Source: Oscillospiraceae bacterium (GTDB lineage Bacteria; Bacillota; Clostridia; Oscillospirales; Acutalibacteraceae). From it: a DNA stretch of 5,801 nucleotides. The notes beneath the pieces are model-generated. The model was not told the origin of the DNA. It did no database searches and was given only the letters and a program-made list of their open reading frames with translations. Positions 1 to 5,203 of this stretch are shown here, in pieces. The stretch spans positions 1-5,801 of the forward strand of contig CADBMQ010000100.1 of the NCBI GenBank assembly GCA_902795765.1. The letters run 5' to 3'. The translations under genes and the position numbers were made by a program. Position 1 is the stretch's first letter; each line of letters begins with the position of its first letter.

Positions 1-46
1 AAGAATATGAAAAGATATTTTCAATCGAGGCACTCAACATATTCTT
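1..46. repeat. AT-rich inverted repeat at the window edge
   Basis: A perfect 9-bp inverted repeat, AAGAATATG at 1-9 and CATATTCTT at 38-46, encloses a smaller 5-bp repeat (GAAAA at 9-13, TTTTC at 18-22). It lies just downstream of tRNA-Phe in the direction of transcription, so it could be part of the operon's 3' end. It lacks a GC-rich stem, and any T-run would lie outside the window. In AT-rich DNA such a repeat can arise by chance. No further tRNA gene fits in these 48 bases. Confidence 0.25.
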
Positions 47-48
47 AC

Positions 49-124
49 TGGTGCCTCCGATCGGAATCGAACCAATGACACGGGGATTTTCAGTCCCCTG
101 CTCTACCGACTGAGCTACAGAGGC
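49..124 (-). tRNA. tRNA-Phe (anticodon GAA)
   Basis: The reverse complement folds as a complete 76-nt cloverleaf. The acceptor stem is GCCTCTG paired with CGGAGGC (one G-T pair), followed by discriminator A and an encoded CCA end (49-51). The D arm contains AGCTCAGTCGGTAGAGC. The anticodon loop CTGAAAA puts GAA at 89-91, and the T loop is TTCGATT. It decodes UUU and UUC. It is the last of three tRNAs transcribed leftward from the promoter near 326-354, and only 4 bp separate it from tRNA-Asp. Confidence 0.97.
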
Positions 125-128
125 ATAG

Positions 129-205
129 TGGCGACCCGGAAGGGACTCGAACCCTCGACCTCTAGCGTGACAGGCTAGCGTTCTAACCAGCTGAACTACC
201 GGGCC
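129..205 (-). tRNA. tRNA-Asp (anticodon GTC)
   Basis: The reverse complement is a complete 77-nt cloverleaf. The acceptor stem is GGCCCGG with CCGGGTC (one G-T pair), discriminator G, and an encoded CCA (129-131). The anticodon loop is CTGTCAC, with GTC at 169-171, and the T loop is TTCGAGT. It decodes GAU and GAC. Its U33-G34-U35 sequence is the established recognition element for tRNA-guanine transglycosylase. This tRNA should therefore carry queuosine at position 34, which links it to queA elsewhere in the window. It is the middle gene of the Val-Asp-Phe cluster. Confidence 0.97.
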
Positions 206-208
206 ATA

Positions 209-284
209 TGGTGGAGACTACAGGGCTCGAACCTGTGACCCTCTGCTTGTAAGGCAGATGCTCTCCCAGCTGAGCTAAGCCTCC
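209..284 (-). tRNA. tRNA-Val (anticodon TAC)
   Basis: The reverse complement is a complete 76-nt cloverleaf. The acceptor stem is GGAGGCT with AGTCTCC, discriminator A, and an encoded CCA (209-211). The anticodon loop CTTACAA puts TAC at 249-251, and the T loop is TTCGAGC. It decodes the GUN valine box, chiefly GUA and GUG. It is the promoter-proximal gene of the cluster, 3 bp ahead of tRNA-Asp. Its 5' end lies about 34 nt downstream of the predicted transcription start. Confidence 0.97.
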
Positions 285-296
285 ACGTCTGTTCCG

Positions 297-320
297 TTGT
301 CGTCTCTCTCTTGACGACAA
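297..320 (-). other. Hairpin at the 5' end of the tRNA operon transcript
   Basis: TTGTCGTC (297-304) and GACGACAA (313-320) form a perfect 8-bp inverted repeat around an 8-nt pyrimidine/purine loop. On the minus strand the predicted start, near G318, falls inside the first arm. The pre-tRNA would then begin with a stem of about 6 bp (GTCGTC/GACGAC), 12 nt before mature tRNA-Val. A T-run precedes the stem on the transcribed strand and does not follow it, so it is not a terminator for this operon. A role in leader stability or processing is inference. Confidence 0.6.
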
Positions 321-325
321 AAACT

Positions 326-354
326 ATTATATATCATAACAGTCTATTTGTCAA
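326..354 (-). promoter_or_regulatory. Sigma-A promoter of the Val-Asp-Phe tRNA operon
   Basis: On the minus strand a perfect -35 TTGACA (349-354) and a perfect -10 TATAAT (326-331) are separated by exactly 17 bp. The region upstream of the -35 (about 355-388) is built from A- and T-tracts on the minus strand, as expected of an UP element bound by the RNA polymerase alpha subunit. The predicted start is near 318. This architecture matches the strong constitutive promoters usual for stable RNA genes. Confidence 0.92.
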
Positions 355-393
355 GTGTTTTTTTCAACTTTTTTTAAAAAAATTCAAGAGCAT

Positions 394-425
394 AAAAAAA
401 TGGGATAAACAAGCCATTTATCCCA
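394..425 (-). terminator. Rho-independent terminator of the ferritin-like gene
   Basis: A perfect 9-bp stem, TGGGATAAA (401-409) with TTTATCCCA (417-425), encloses a 7-nt loop. On the minus strand it is followed by seven T residues (400-394). It begins 17 bp past the stop codon of the gene at 442-876. On the plus strand the stem is followed by CTTTTT, so it may work weakly in both directions. It also insulates the tRNA promoter from upstream transcription. Confidence 0.9.
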
Positions 426-441
426 CTTTTTATATTTAATT

Positions 442-876
442 TTATAGCCATCTGCGCATATCAACGCATAATTTTTCTTCAATATCCGCAAGCTCTTTTG
501 CGATTGATTTTGACTTCTCGTCTGCTGCCTCGTACTTATTAAGATACTTATTTAATGATTTAACTCCCATATTACAACCGTCTGTCATTAAATCTGCTAT
601 TGTTGCATCCGAATCATTTACTCCGAGCATTACATTTGTCTTAATCCAAGACATTCCCTTTGCCATTGGATTTGGATTTTTGCCATCATCGTGATACTTA
701 TCAAGTAGTTGTTGGAGTTCCCTATCGAGTGACTCATGATCGGAACGGCAGTCTGCAAGTCTACTGCGAAGTTGCGGATCGCCAACATAGTCGACTACCG
801 ACTCAATCGAATCAACTCCCATTTTCACTCCTGCGTCACATTCACGAAGCAATCTAATTGTATCTTGTTCTATCAT
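442..876 (-). CDS. Small helical ferritin-like protein (DUF2383-type)
   Basis: The product is a 144-aa, probably cytosolic protein with no signal peptide or membrane segment. It is rich in charged, heptad-like helical stretches. The most distinctive block is NPMAKGMSWIKTNV (69-82), followed by DLMTDGCNMGVKSLNKYL (95-112). From memory, this pattern fits DUF2383 proteins, small ferritin-like four-helix bundles common in clostridia and of unknown function. Candidate metal ligands (Glu12, His48, Glu50, Glu117) are only guesses from composition. The start chosen is ATG at 876, not the adjoining upstream TTG, because AAGGAGA (884-890) sits 7 nt before it. The gene is monocistronic: tRNA promoter and terminator sequences flank it, and it has its own terminator 17 bp after the stop. 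The reading frame is secure; the family assignment is moderate and the function unknown. Confidence 0.82.
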   Translation of the reverse strand: MIEQDTIRLLRECDAGVKMGVDSIESVVDYVGDPQLRSRLADCRSDHESLDRELQQLLDKYHDDGKNPNPMAKGMSWIKTNVMLGVNDSDATIADLMTDGCNMGVKSLNKYLNKYEAADEKSKSIAKELADIEEKLCVDMRRWL

Positions 877-929
877 CAAACTATCTCCTTTTAATTTATA
901 TAGATATTATGTGTGAGTTTTTAGGGAAT

Positions 930-958
930 ATTATAAATTGTTTAGACTGTTTTCTTTA
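930..958 (-). promoter_or_regulatory. Weak candidate promoter of the ferritin-like gene
   Basis: A perfect -10 TATAAT is read on the minus strand at 930-935. The -35 position at 17-bp spacing (953-958, TAAAGA) matches the consensus at only three of six bases. The predicted start near 923 gives a leader of about 46 nt. A terminator lies just upstream (991-1013), so the gene needs its own promoter. This is the best candidate I can see, but it could use an alternative sigma factor or an activator. Confidence 0.35.
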
Positions 959-990
959 CGGCTGTTCGAGTCCTATATTTCGCATAAAAC

Positions 991-1013
991 AAAAAAACAC
1001 ACCGAATGGTGTG
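991..1013 (-). terminator. Rho-independent terminator of tRNA-Arg (possibly also queA)
   Basis: CACACC (998-1003) and GGTGTG (1008-1013) form a 6-bp stem with a 4-nt loop. On the minus strand seven T residues follow (997-991). The stem starts 12 bp past the CCA end of tRNA-Arg. On the plus strand the stem is followed by C and seven T residues, so it could stop transcription both ways. I see no other terminator between queA and this point, so it probably also ends any queA read-through transcript. Confidence 0.88.
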
Positions 1014-1024
1014 CTTTTTTTGTT

Positions 1025-1101
1025 TGGCGCGCTGAAAGGGACTCGAACCCCCGACCTACTGGTTCGTAGCCAGTCACTCTATCCAACTGAGCTATCAGCG
1101 C
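1025..1101 (-). tRNA. tRNA-Arg (anticodon ACG)
   Basis: The reverse complement is a complete 77-nt cloverleaf. The acceptor stem is GCGCTGA with TCAGCGC, discriminator G, and an encoded CCA (1025-1027). The anticodon loop CTACGAA puts ACG at 1065-1067, and the T loop is TTCGAGT. A34 is the established substrate of the deaminase TadA; as inosine it reads CGU, CGC and CGA. The gene is a single-tRNA unit with its own extended -10 promoter upstream and a terminator 12 bp downstream. Confidence 0.97.
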
Positions 1102-1127
1102 AGATGCAGATTTTTGACTGCCATACT

Positions 1128-1156
1128 ATAATATCACAAACATATTAAAATTGCAA
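1128..1156 (-). promoter_or_regulatory. Sigma-A promoter of tRNA-Arg
   Basis: On the minus strand -35 TTGCAA (1151-1156) and -10 TATTAT (1128-1133) are 17 bp apart. TGA just before the -10 (1134-1136) makes an extended -10 element. Runs of A and T directly upstream of the -35 (about 1157-1184) look like an UP element and fill the whole space to the queA stop codon. The predicted start near 1121 leaves a leader of about 20 nt. Confidence 0.85.
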
Positions 1157-1184
1157 GAGTTTTTTTAAATTTTTTTTAAAATTT

Positions 1185-2201
1185 TTATCTGATAAACATT
1201 GCATCGCCAAAACTGAAAAATCTGTATCCGTCTTTTACTGCTTGATTATACGCATTTAATACATTTTCCCTACCTGCAAGTGCAGAAACCAACATTATAA
1301 GTGTACTTTCGGGAAGATGAAAGTTTGTTATCAATGCATCAAGGCACTTGAACTCGTATCCCGGGTAGATAAATATGGATGTATCTCCCTCGCACTCTCT
1401 AATACCCGTTTGCGCAACGGTTTCGACCGTTCTGCAAGAAGTTGTACCAACGCAGATAACTCGTCCGCCGTTTTGCTTGGTTTCATTTATCAAATCTGCC
1501 GTTTCAGCAGGCATACTATAATGTTCTGAGTGCATTTTGTGATTTTCGATTATCTCTTCTTTAACAGGACGGAATGTTCCGATACCGACATGGAGTGTGA
1601 CATATCCGATTTTCACACCCTTTGCTTTGATTTTTTCAAGCAACTCTTCGGTGAAATGCAATCCCGCTGTCGGGGCTGCCGCAGAGCCCTCGTGTTTCGC
1701 ATATACTGTTTGATAACGTGATGCGTCTTTGAGTTCTTCGTGTATATAATGAGGCAACGGCATTTCGCCTATCTTATCAAGGACTGCGAAAAACGAGCCT
1801 TCATAATTAAACTTTACAATTCTATTGCCGTTTTCAAGAACCTGTTCGACAACGCCGTTCATAACACCGCCAAAATCAAATTCATATCCCTCTTTCGCTT
1901 TTTTGCCAGGACCTGCAAGTGTTTCCCATCTGCCGTCTGACAAATCTTTTAAAAGAAGAAACTCAACTTTTGCTCCTGTATCTTTGCGTATTCCATATAT
2001 TCTTGCAGGAATAACTTTTGTATTATTAAGTATAAGGCAGTCGCCCTCGTTCAAATAGTCGATTATATCATAAAAATGCTTGTGCTCAATTTCACCTGTT
2101 TTCTTATTAAGTGTGAGCAATCGTGAGTTTTCTCGCTTGTCCGCAGGATGTTGTGCTATCTGTTCTTCGGGCAAGTCAAAATAAAAGTCACTTTTATTCA
2201 T
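1185..2201 (-). CDS. queA: S-adenosylmethionine:tRNA ribosyltransferase-isomerase
   Basis: QueA transfers and isomerises the ribosyl group of S-adenosylmethionine onto 7-aminomethyl-7-deazaguanine at position 34 of GUN-anticodon tRNAs. The product is epoxyqueuosine, the penultimate intermediate of queuosine. The enzyme is cytosolic. The 338-aa protein has normal full length and family motifs throughout: NNTKVIPAR (59-67), MPLPHYI (147-153), [10 protein letters not shown] (175-184), [12 protein letters not shown] (202-213), MHSEHY (223-228), [10 protein letters not shown] (251-260), [18 protein letters not shown] (293-310) and [12 protein letters not shown] (326-337). It starts at ATG 2201. 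The likely ribosome binding site AAAGGAA (2214-2220) is about 12 nt away, a longer gap than usual, but the N-terminus fits the family and I see no better start. No terminator separates it from tRNA-Arg, so read-through is possible. No tgt or other queuosine gene is in the window. Confidence 0.97.
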   Translation of the reverse strand: MNKSDFYFDLPEEQIAQHPADKRENSRLLTLNKKTGEIEHKHFYDIIDYLNEGDCLILNNTKVIPARIYGIRKDTGAKVEFLLLKDLSDGRWETLAGPGKKAKEGYEFDFGGVMNGVVEQVLENGNRIVKFNYEGSFFAVLDKIGEMPLPHYIHEELKDASRYQTVYAKHEGSAAAPTAGLHFTEELLEKIKAKGVKIGYVTLHVGIGTFRPVKEEIIENHKMHSEHYSMPAETADLINETKQNGGRVICVGTTSCRTVETVAQTGIRECEGDTSIFIYPGYEFKCLDALITNFHLPESTLIMLVSALAGRENVLNAYNQAVKDGYRFFSFGDAMFIR

Positions 2202-2284
2202 ACTATGTTGACATTCCTTTCTTTTTGTGGTAAACTTTATTATTGAAATGCGGTACTTTTTATCGCTCTTATCAATATATTATA

Positions 2285-2312
2285 ATGACGGCTGTTTGCT
2301 ATCACTTATAAT
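2285..2312 (+). promoter_or_regulatory. Probable sigma-A promoter of the asd-dapA-dapB operon
   Basis: A perfect -10 TATAAT lies at 2307-2312. A -35 ATGACG (2285-2290, four of six bases) is 16 bp upstream. The predicted start near 2319 leaves a leader of about 69 nt. The -10 is the left half of the palindrome TATAATATTATA, whose right half is the -10 of the queA promoter. A second TATAAT at 2281-2286 has no convincing -35. I see no lysine riboswitch, and the leader is too short to hold one. Confidence 0.55.
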
Positions 2313-2341
2313 ATTATATTGTAACAGACGTATAAAAGCAA
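2313..2341 (-). promoter_or_regulatory. Sigma-A promoter of queA
   Basis: On the minus strand -35 TTGCTT (2336-2341, four of six bases) and a perfect -10 TATAAT (2313-2318) are 17 bp apart. The predicted start near 2306 gives a leader of about 105 nt before the queA ATG. T- and A-rich sequence lies upstream of the -35 (2342-2370). It physically overlaps the proposed asd promoter, so one polymerase would occlude the other. Confidence 0.7.
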
Positions 2342-2387
2342 TCGTTTTTTTAATTTTTTCAATTTATGTGAAAAGGAAGAGTTATTT

Positions 2388-3476
2388 ATGAAGAATTACA
2401 ATGTCGGTATTATCGGTGCAACAGGTATGGTTGGTCAGCGTTTCGCTACCTTACTTGAAAACCATCCTTGGTTTAATGTTAAAGTACTTGCTGCTTCTCC
2501 CCGTTCAAAAGGTAAGACCTATCGTGAGGCTGTTGACGGCAGATGGAAGATGACAACTCCTATCCCCGAAAAAATGGCTGATTTGGTGCTTTACGATGCT
2601 ACTGCTGACATTAAAGAAATCGCTTCACAAGTTGATTTCGTTTTCTGCGCTGTTGATATGCCGAATGACGAAATTAAGGCTCTTGAAGAGGCTTATGCTC
2701 TTGCTGAATGTCCTGTTATTTCTAACAATAAATCTCACCGTCACACTCCCGACGTTCCGATGATTGTTCCGGAACTCAACTACGATCACGCTAAAATTAT
2801 TACCGCTCAAAAGAAACGTCTTGGCACAAAACGTGGCTTCGTTGCAGTTAAGTCTAACTGCTCGTTGCAGTCATACGTTCCTGCTCTCTATCCTCTCGAT
2901 AAGGCAGGTTTCAAAGTTAAGGACGTTTTGGTTTGTACTTATCAGGCTATTTCAGGTGCAGGTAAGACCTTCAACGAGATGCCCGAAATTCTCGACAACG
3001 TAATCCCTTATATCGGTGGCGAAGAGCAGAAATCTGAAATCGAGCCGTTGAAGATTTGGGGTAAAATTGAAGGCGACGTTATCGTTCCCGCTACTGAGCC
3101 GAACTTTACTGCTCAATGTATCCGTGTTCCTGTATCAGACGGTCATTTGGGTGCTGTATTCGTTCGTTTTGAAGGTAAAAAGCCGACAAAAGAAGAGATG
3201 ATTAAAATTTGGAGCGAGTTCTCTTCTCGTCCGCAGGAACTCGAATTGCCGAGCGCTCCGAAGCAGTTCTTGCACTACTTCACCGAAGACAATCAGCCTC
3301 AACCGAAATTGCACCGCAATCTCGAAAACGGTATGGCAGTTTCTATCGGCAGACTTCGTGAAGACACACAATATGATTACAAGTTCGTTTGCCTCTCTCA
3401 CAACACTCTTCGTGGTGCTGCGGGTGGTGCAGTTCTTATGGCTGAACTTATCTGCGCAGAAGGCTATATGGACTAA
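2388..3476 (+). CDS. asd: Aspartate-semialdehyde dehydrogenase, archaeal/fungal-like type
   Basis: It reduces L-aspartyl 4-phosphate with NADPH to L-aspartate 4-semialdehyde and phosphate, the branch-point step for lysine/diaminopimelate, threonine and methionine. The 362-aa length and motifs fit the archaeal/fungal-like branch better than the E. coli type. A Rossmann nucleotide-binding loop is at GIIGATGMVGQ (8-18). SNNKSHRH is at 112-119. The catalytic cysteine is Cys158 in KSNCSL (155-160). QAISGAGK is at 186-193, and the probable catalytic His253 is in RVPVSDGHLG (246-255). CLSHNTLRGAAGGAVL (335-350) is the usual C-terminal helix. AGGAAGAG (2374-2381) supports the ATG at 2388. It is the first gene of the operon, with dapA 27 bp downstream. 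The codons are notably T-ending (GCT, GTT, CTT), shared with dapA and dapB. Confidence 0.96.
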   Translation: MKNYNVGIIGATGMVGQRFATLLENHPWFNVKVLAASPRSKGKTYREAVDGRWKMTTPIPEKMADLVLYDATADIKEIASQVDFVFCAVDMPNDEIKALEEAYALAECPVISNNKSHRHTPDVPMIVPELNYDHAKIITAQKKRLGTKRGFVAVKSNCSLQSYVPALYPLDKAGFKVKDVLVCTYQAISGAGKTFNEMPEILDNVIPYIGGEEQKSEIEPLKIWGKIEGDVIVPATEPNFTAQCIRVPVSDGHLGAVFVRFEGKKPTKEEMIKIWSEFSSRPQELELPSAPKQFLHYFTEDNQPQPKLHRNLENGMAVSIGRLREDTQYDYKFVCLSHNTLRGAAGGAVLMAELICAEGYMD

Positions 3477-3503
3477 TTCTCTTTTAGAGGAGTTTGATAT
3501 TTT

Positions 3504-4394
3504 ATGAAAAAGACTCTTTTCAAGGGTGCGGGTGTTGCTCTCGTTACTCCTATGAAACAAGATGGCTCTGTTGATTACGAAACCCTTTCGAGTCTTATTG
3601 AAATGCAAATAAGCGGTGGTACTGACGCTATTATTGCGTGCGGTACTACCGCTGAATCCGCTTCTATGTCTTATGATGAGCGTATGCAAGTTATTGAGTT
3701 TATTGTTAAAGCAGTAGACCACCGTATTCCTGTTATTGCAGGTACGGGCACTAACGAAACACACGCTGCGGTTAAGATGTCGCAAGCGGCTCAGGATATG
3801 GGTGCTGACGGATTGCTTGTTGTTACCCCGTACTACAACAAAACTTCGCAGCACGGACTTGTTAAGCATTATTTTCATATTGCAGACCAAGTTGATATCC
3901 CGATTATAACATATAATGTTCCGTCAAGAACGGGACTTAATATTTCTGCCGAGGCTTATGCTGAAATTTGCCGCCACGACAACATTGTCGGCACAAAAGA
4001 AGCAAGTGGAAACATCTCGGCTGTTGCGAAAATTCGTCAGGTTTGTGGCTATAATTTCGATATTTACTCGGGTAACGATGACCAAATCGTTCCGATTATT
4101 TCGCTCGGTGGTAAGGGTGTTATCTCCGTTTTGTCAAATGTTTTGCCAAAGCAGACGCACGATATTGTTATGGCTTGTCTAAACGGCGATTTCAAGACGG
4201 GTTCGGAACTTCAAATTAAGTATCTTGACCTTATAAATGCTCTTTTCTGCGATGTCAACCCTATTCCTGTAAAGCAGGCTATGTGCCTTATGGGTATTCC
4301 TGTTGGCGAATGCAGATTGCCACTTTGCAATATGTTGCCGGACAAAATTGAGATGATGAAAAATATACTCACAAAGCACGGTTTGATTAAATAA
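3504..4394 (+). CDS. dapA: 4-hydroxy-tetrahydrodipicolinate synthase
   Basis: DapA condenses pyruvate with aspartate semialdehyde, the first committed step towards diaminopimelate and lysine. It is a cytosolic TIM-barrel class I aldolase. At 296 aa it has standard length. The Schiff-base lysine is Lys165 in GTKEASG (163-169). The proton-relay set is present: Thr48-Thr49 in CGTTAES (46-52), Tyr110-Tyr111 in TPYYNK (108-113) and Tyr137 in YNVPSRTG (137-144). Arg142 is the expected carboxylate-binding residue. The only visible motif change is Ala50 where many enzymes have Gly (GTTGES). YSGND (188-192) is also conserved. The ribosome binding site AGAGGAG (3486-3492) is 11 nt before ATG 3504. A small hairpin, CTCT/AGAG at 3479-3489, overlaps it. 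The gene takes the product of asd and feeds dapB. Confidence 0.97.
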   Translation: MKKTLFKGAGVALVTPMKQDGSVDYETLSSLIEMQISGGTDAIIACGTTAESASMSYDERMQVIEFIVKAVDHRIPVIAGTGTNETHAAVKMSQAAQDMGADGLLVVTPYYNKTSQHGLVKHYFHIADQVDIPIITYNVPSRTGLNISAEAYAEICRHDNIVGTKEASGNISAVAKIRQVCGYNFDIYSGNDDQIVPIISLGGKGVISVLSNVLPKQTHDIVMACLNGDFKTGSELQIKYLDLINALFCDVNPIPVKQAMCLMGIPVGECRLPLCNMLPDKIEMMKNILTKHGLIK

Positions 4395-4403
4395 AATAGT
4401 ATT

Positions 4404-4416
4404 GGAGATACAAGGA
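4404..4416 (+). promoter_or_regulatory. Ribosome binding site that fixes the dapB start
   Basis: GGAG (4404-4407) lies 9 nt before the ATG at 4417, with AAGGA (4412-4416) abutting it. The frame can be extended to a TTG at 4402, but that codon overlaps the GGAG itself and adds only MEIQG before the conserved N-terminus. The ATG is therefore the true start. Confidence 0.85.
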
Positions 4417-5181
4417 ATGGCTGAAAAAGTTAGGATTTTATTTGTTGGTGTAGGCGGTAAGATGGGTAGAGTCGCAACCGAATGTATCCGCTTGCGTGAT
4501 GACTGCGAAATGGTTGCAGGTGTTGATATTTCCGATTTCGACGCTGAATTTCCTATCTATAAAAAAGCAGTTGATGTTAAGGAAAAGTATGATGTTATTA
4601 TCGACTTTTCTCATCCGTCTGCTCTTGATGATATTTTGACGGCTGCTGAAAGCACTAATTCGGCTGTTGTTATTGCGACAACAGGCTATGATGATACGCA
4701 GATTGCTAAAATAAACGATGCTGCTAAAAAAATGCCCGTATTTTTCACATACAACATGTCGCTTGGTGTAAACCTCATTGCCGACCTCGCAAGACGTGCT
4801 GCTGCCGTTTTGTCTGACGGATTTGACATTGAAATTGTTGAGGCTCATCACAATCAAAAAATTGACGCTCCGTCGGGTACGGCTATGATGCTTTACGATG
4901 CAATTTCCGATTCGCTTGATGACGGTTACTACTGCGAATATGACCGTCATTCTCACAGACGCAAGAGAGAAAAGAAGGAAATTGGTATGCACGCTATTCG
5001 TGGTGGCACTATTGTTGGTGAACACGAGATTATCTTTGCCGGACGTGATGAGATTGTGAAACTTTCTCACTCCGCTCGTTCAAAAGAGATTTTTGCGGTT
5101 GGTGCAGTTAATGCGGCTGTGTTTATGAGTGGCCGTGAGGCAGGACTTTACAATATGTCCGACCTTGTTTCTTCGAAATAA
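4417..5181 (+). CDS. dapB: 4-hydroxy-tetrahydrodipicolinate reductase
   Basis: DapB reduces the DapA product with NAD(P)H to tetrahydrodipicolinate, the precursor of diaminopimelate for peptidoglycan and lysine. The 254-aa protein has the usual length. The N-terminal Rossmann domain has GVGGKMGR (11-18), VDISD (36-40) for the adenosine ribose, DFSHP (63-67) and ATTG (87-90). The C-terminal substrate domain carries the hallmark EAHHNQKIDAPSGTA (142-156), with His144, His145 and Lys148 matching the catalytic His-His...Lys of E. coli DapB and Ser153-Gly154-Thr155 for substrate carboxylate. IRGGTIVGEH (194-203), FAGRDE (207-212) and LSHSARSKEIFAVGAV (216-231) complete the family pattern. It starts 22 bp after the dapA stop, and the ACT-domain gene follows 22 bp after its own stop. 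The next pathway enzyme (dapL, dapH or ddh) is not in the window. Confidence 0.96.
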   Translation: MAEKVRILFVGVGGKMGRVATECIRLRDDCEMVAGVDISDFDAEFPIYKKAVDVKEKYDVIIDFSHPSALDDILTAAESTNSAVVIATTGYDDTQIAKINDAAKKMPVFFTYNMSLGVNLIADLARRAAAVLSDGFDIEIVEAHHNQKIDAPSGTAMMLYDAISDSLDDGYYCEYDRHSHRRKREKKEIGMHAIRGGTIVGEHEIIFAGRDEIVKLSHSARSKEIFAVGAVNAAVFMSGREAGLYNMSDLVSSK

Positions 5182-5203
5182 TGTATTAAGGAGGAGTCGG
5201 CGT

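Noticed and set aside
49..290. tRNA cluster as an integration site for a mobile element
   Set aside because: I see no duplicated tRNA 3' end, integrase, transposase or boundary repeat in the window.
960..983. tRNA-like T-loop (GTTCGAGTCC at 964-973) on the plus strand, possible tRNA remnant
   Set aside because: Only one base pair of a T stem can form, and no matching acceptor, D or anticodon arm is found nearby. It is a chance match to a short consensus.
858..1148. Plus-strand reading frame containing the string GTRTPDLLVRSQSLYPTELSA
   Set aside because: This is the antisense translation of tRNA-Arg (1025-1101). It produces a well-known kind of spurious 'protein'. It has no convincing ribosome binding site and runs through a terminator.
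2202..2387. Lysine riboswitch or T-box leader before asd
   Set aside because: The predicted leader is only about 69 nt, too short for either. I see no lysine-riboswitch core, no T-box sequence and no terminator hairpin before the start codon.
3135..3890. 251-codon minus-strand open frame opposite asd and dapA
   Set aside because: It overlaps two clearly functional genes with intact motifs. The long frame is explained by their codon bias, and the translation shows no recognisable family.
4438..5070. 210-codon minus-strand open frame opposite dapB
   Set aside because: It is a shadow of dapB with low-complexity Ser/Asn/Arg-rich translation and no family signature.
5129..5203. Upstream extension of the ACT-domain frame into dapB
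   Set aside because: The extension overlaps the dapB 3' end and lacks a ribosome binding site, while a strong AAGGAGGAG precedes the ATG at 5204.
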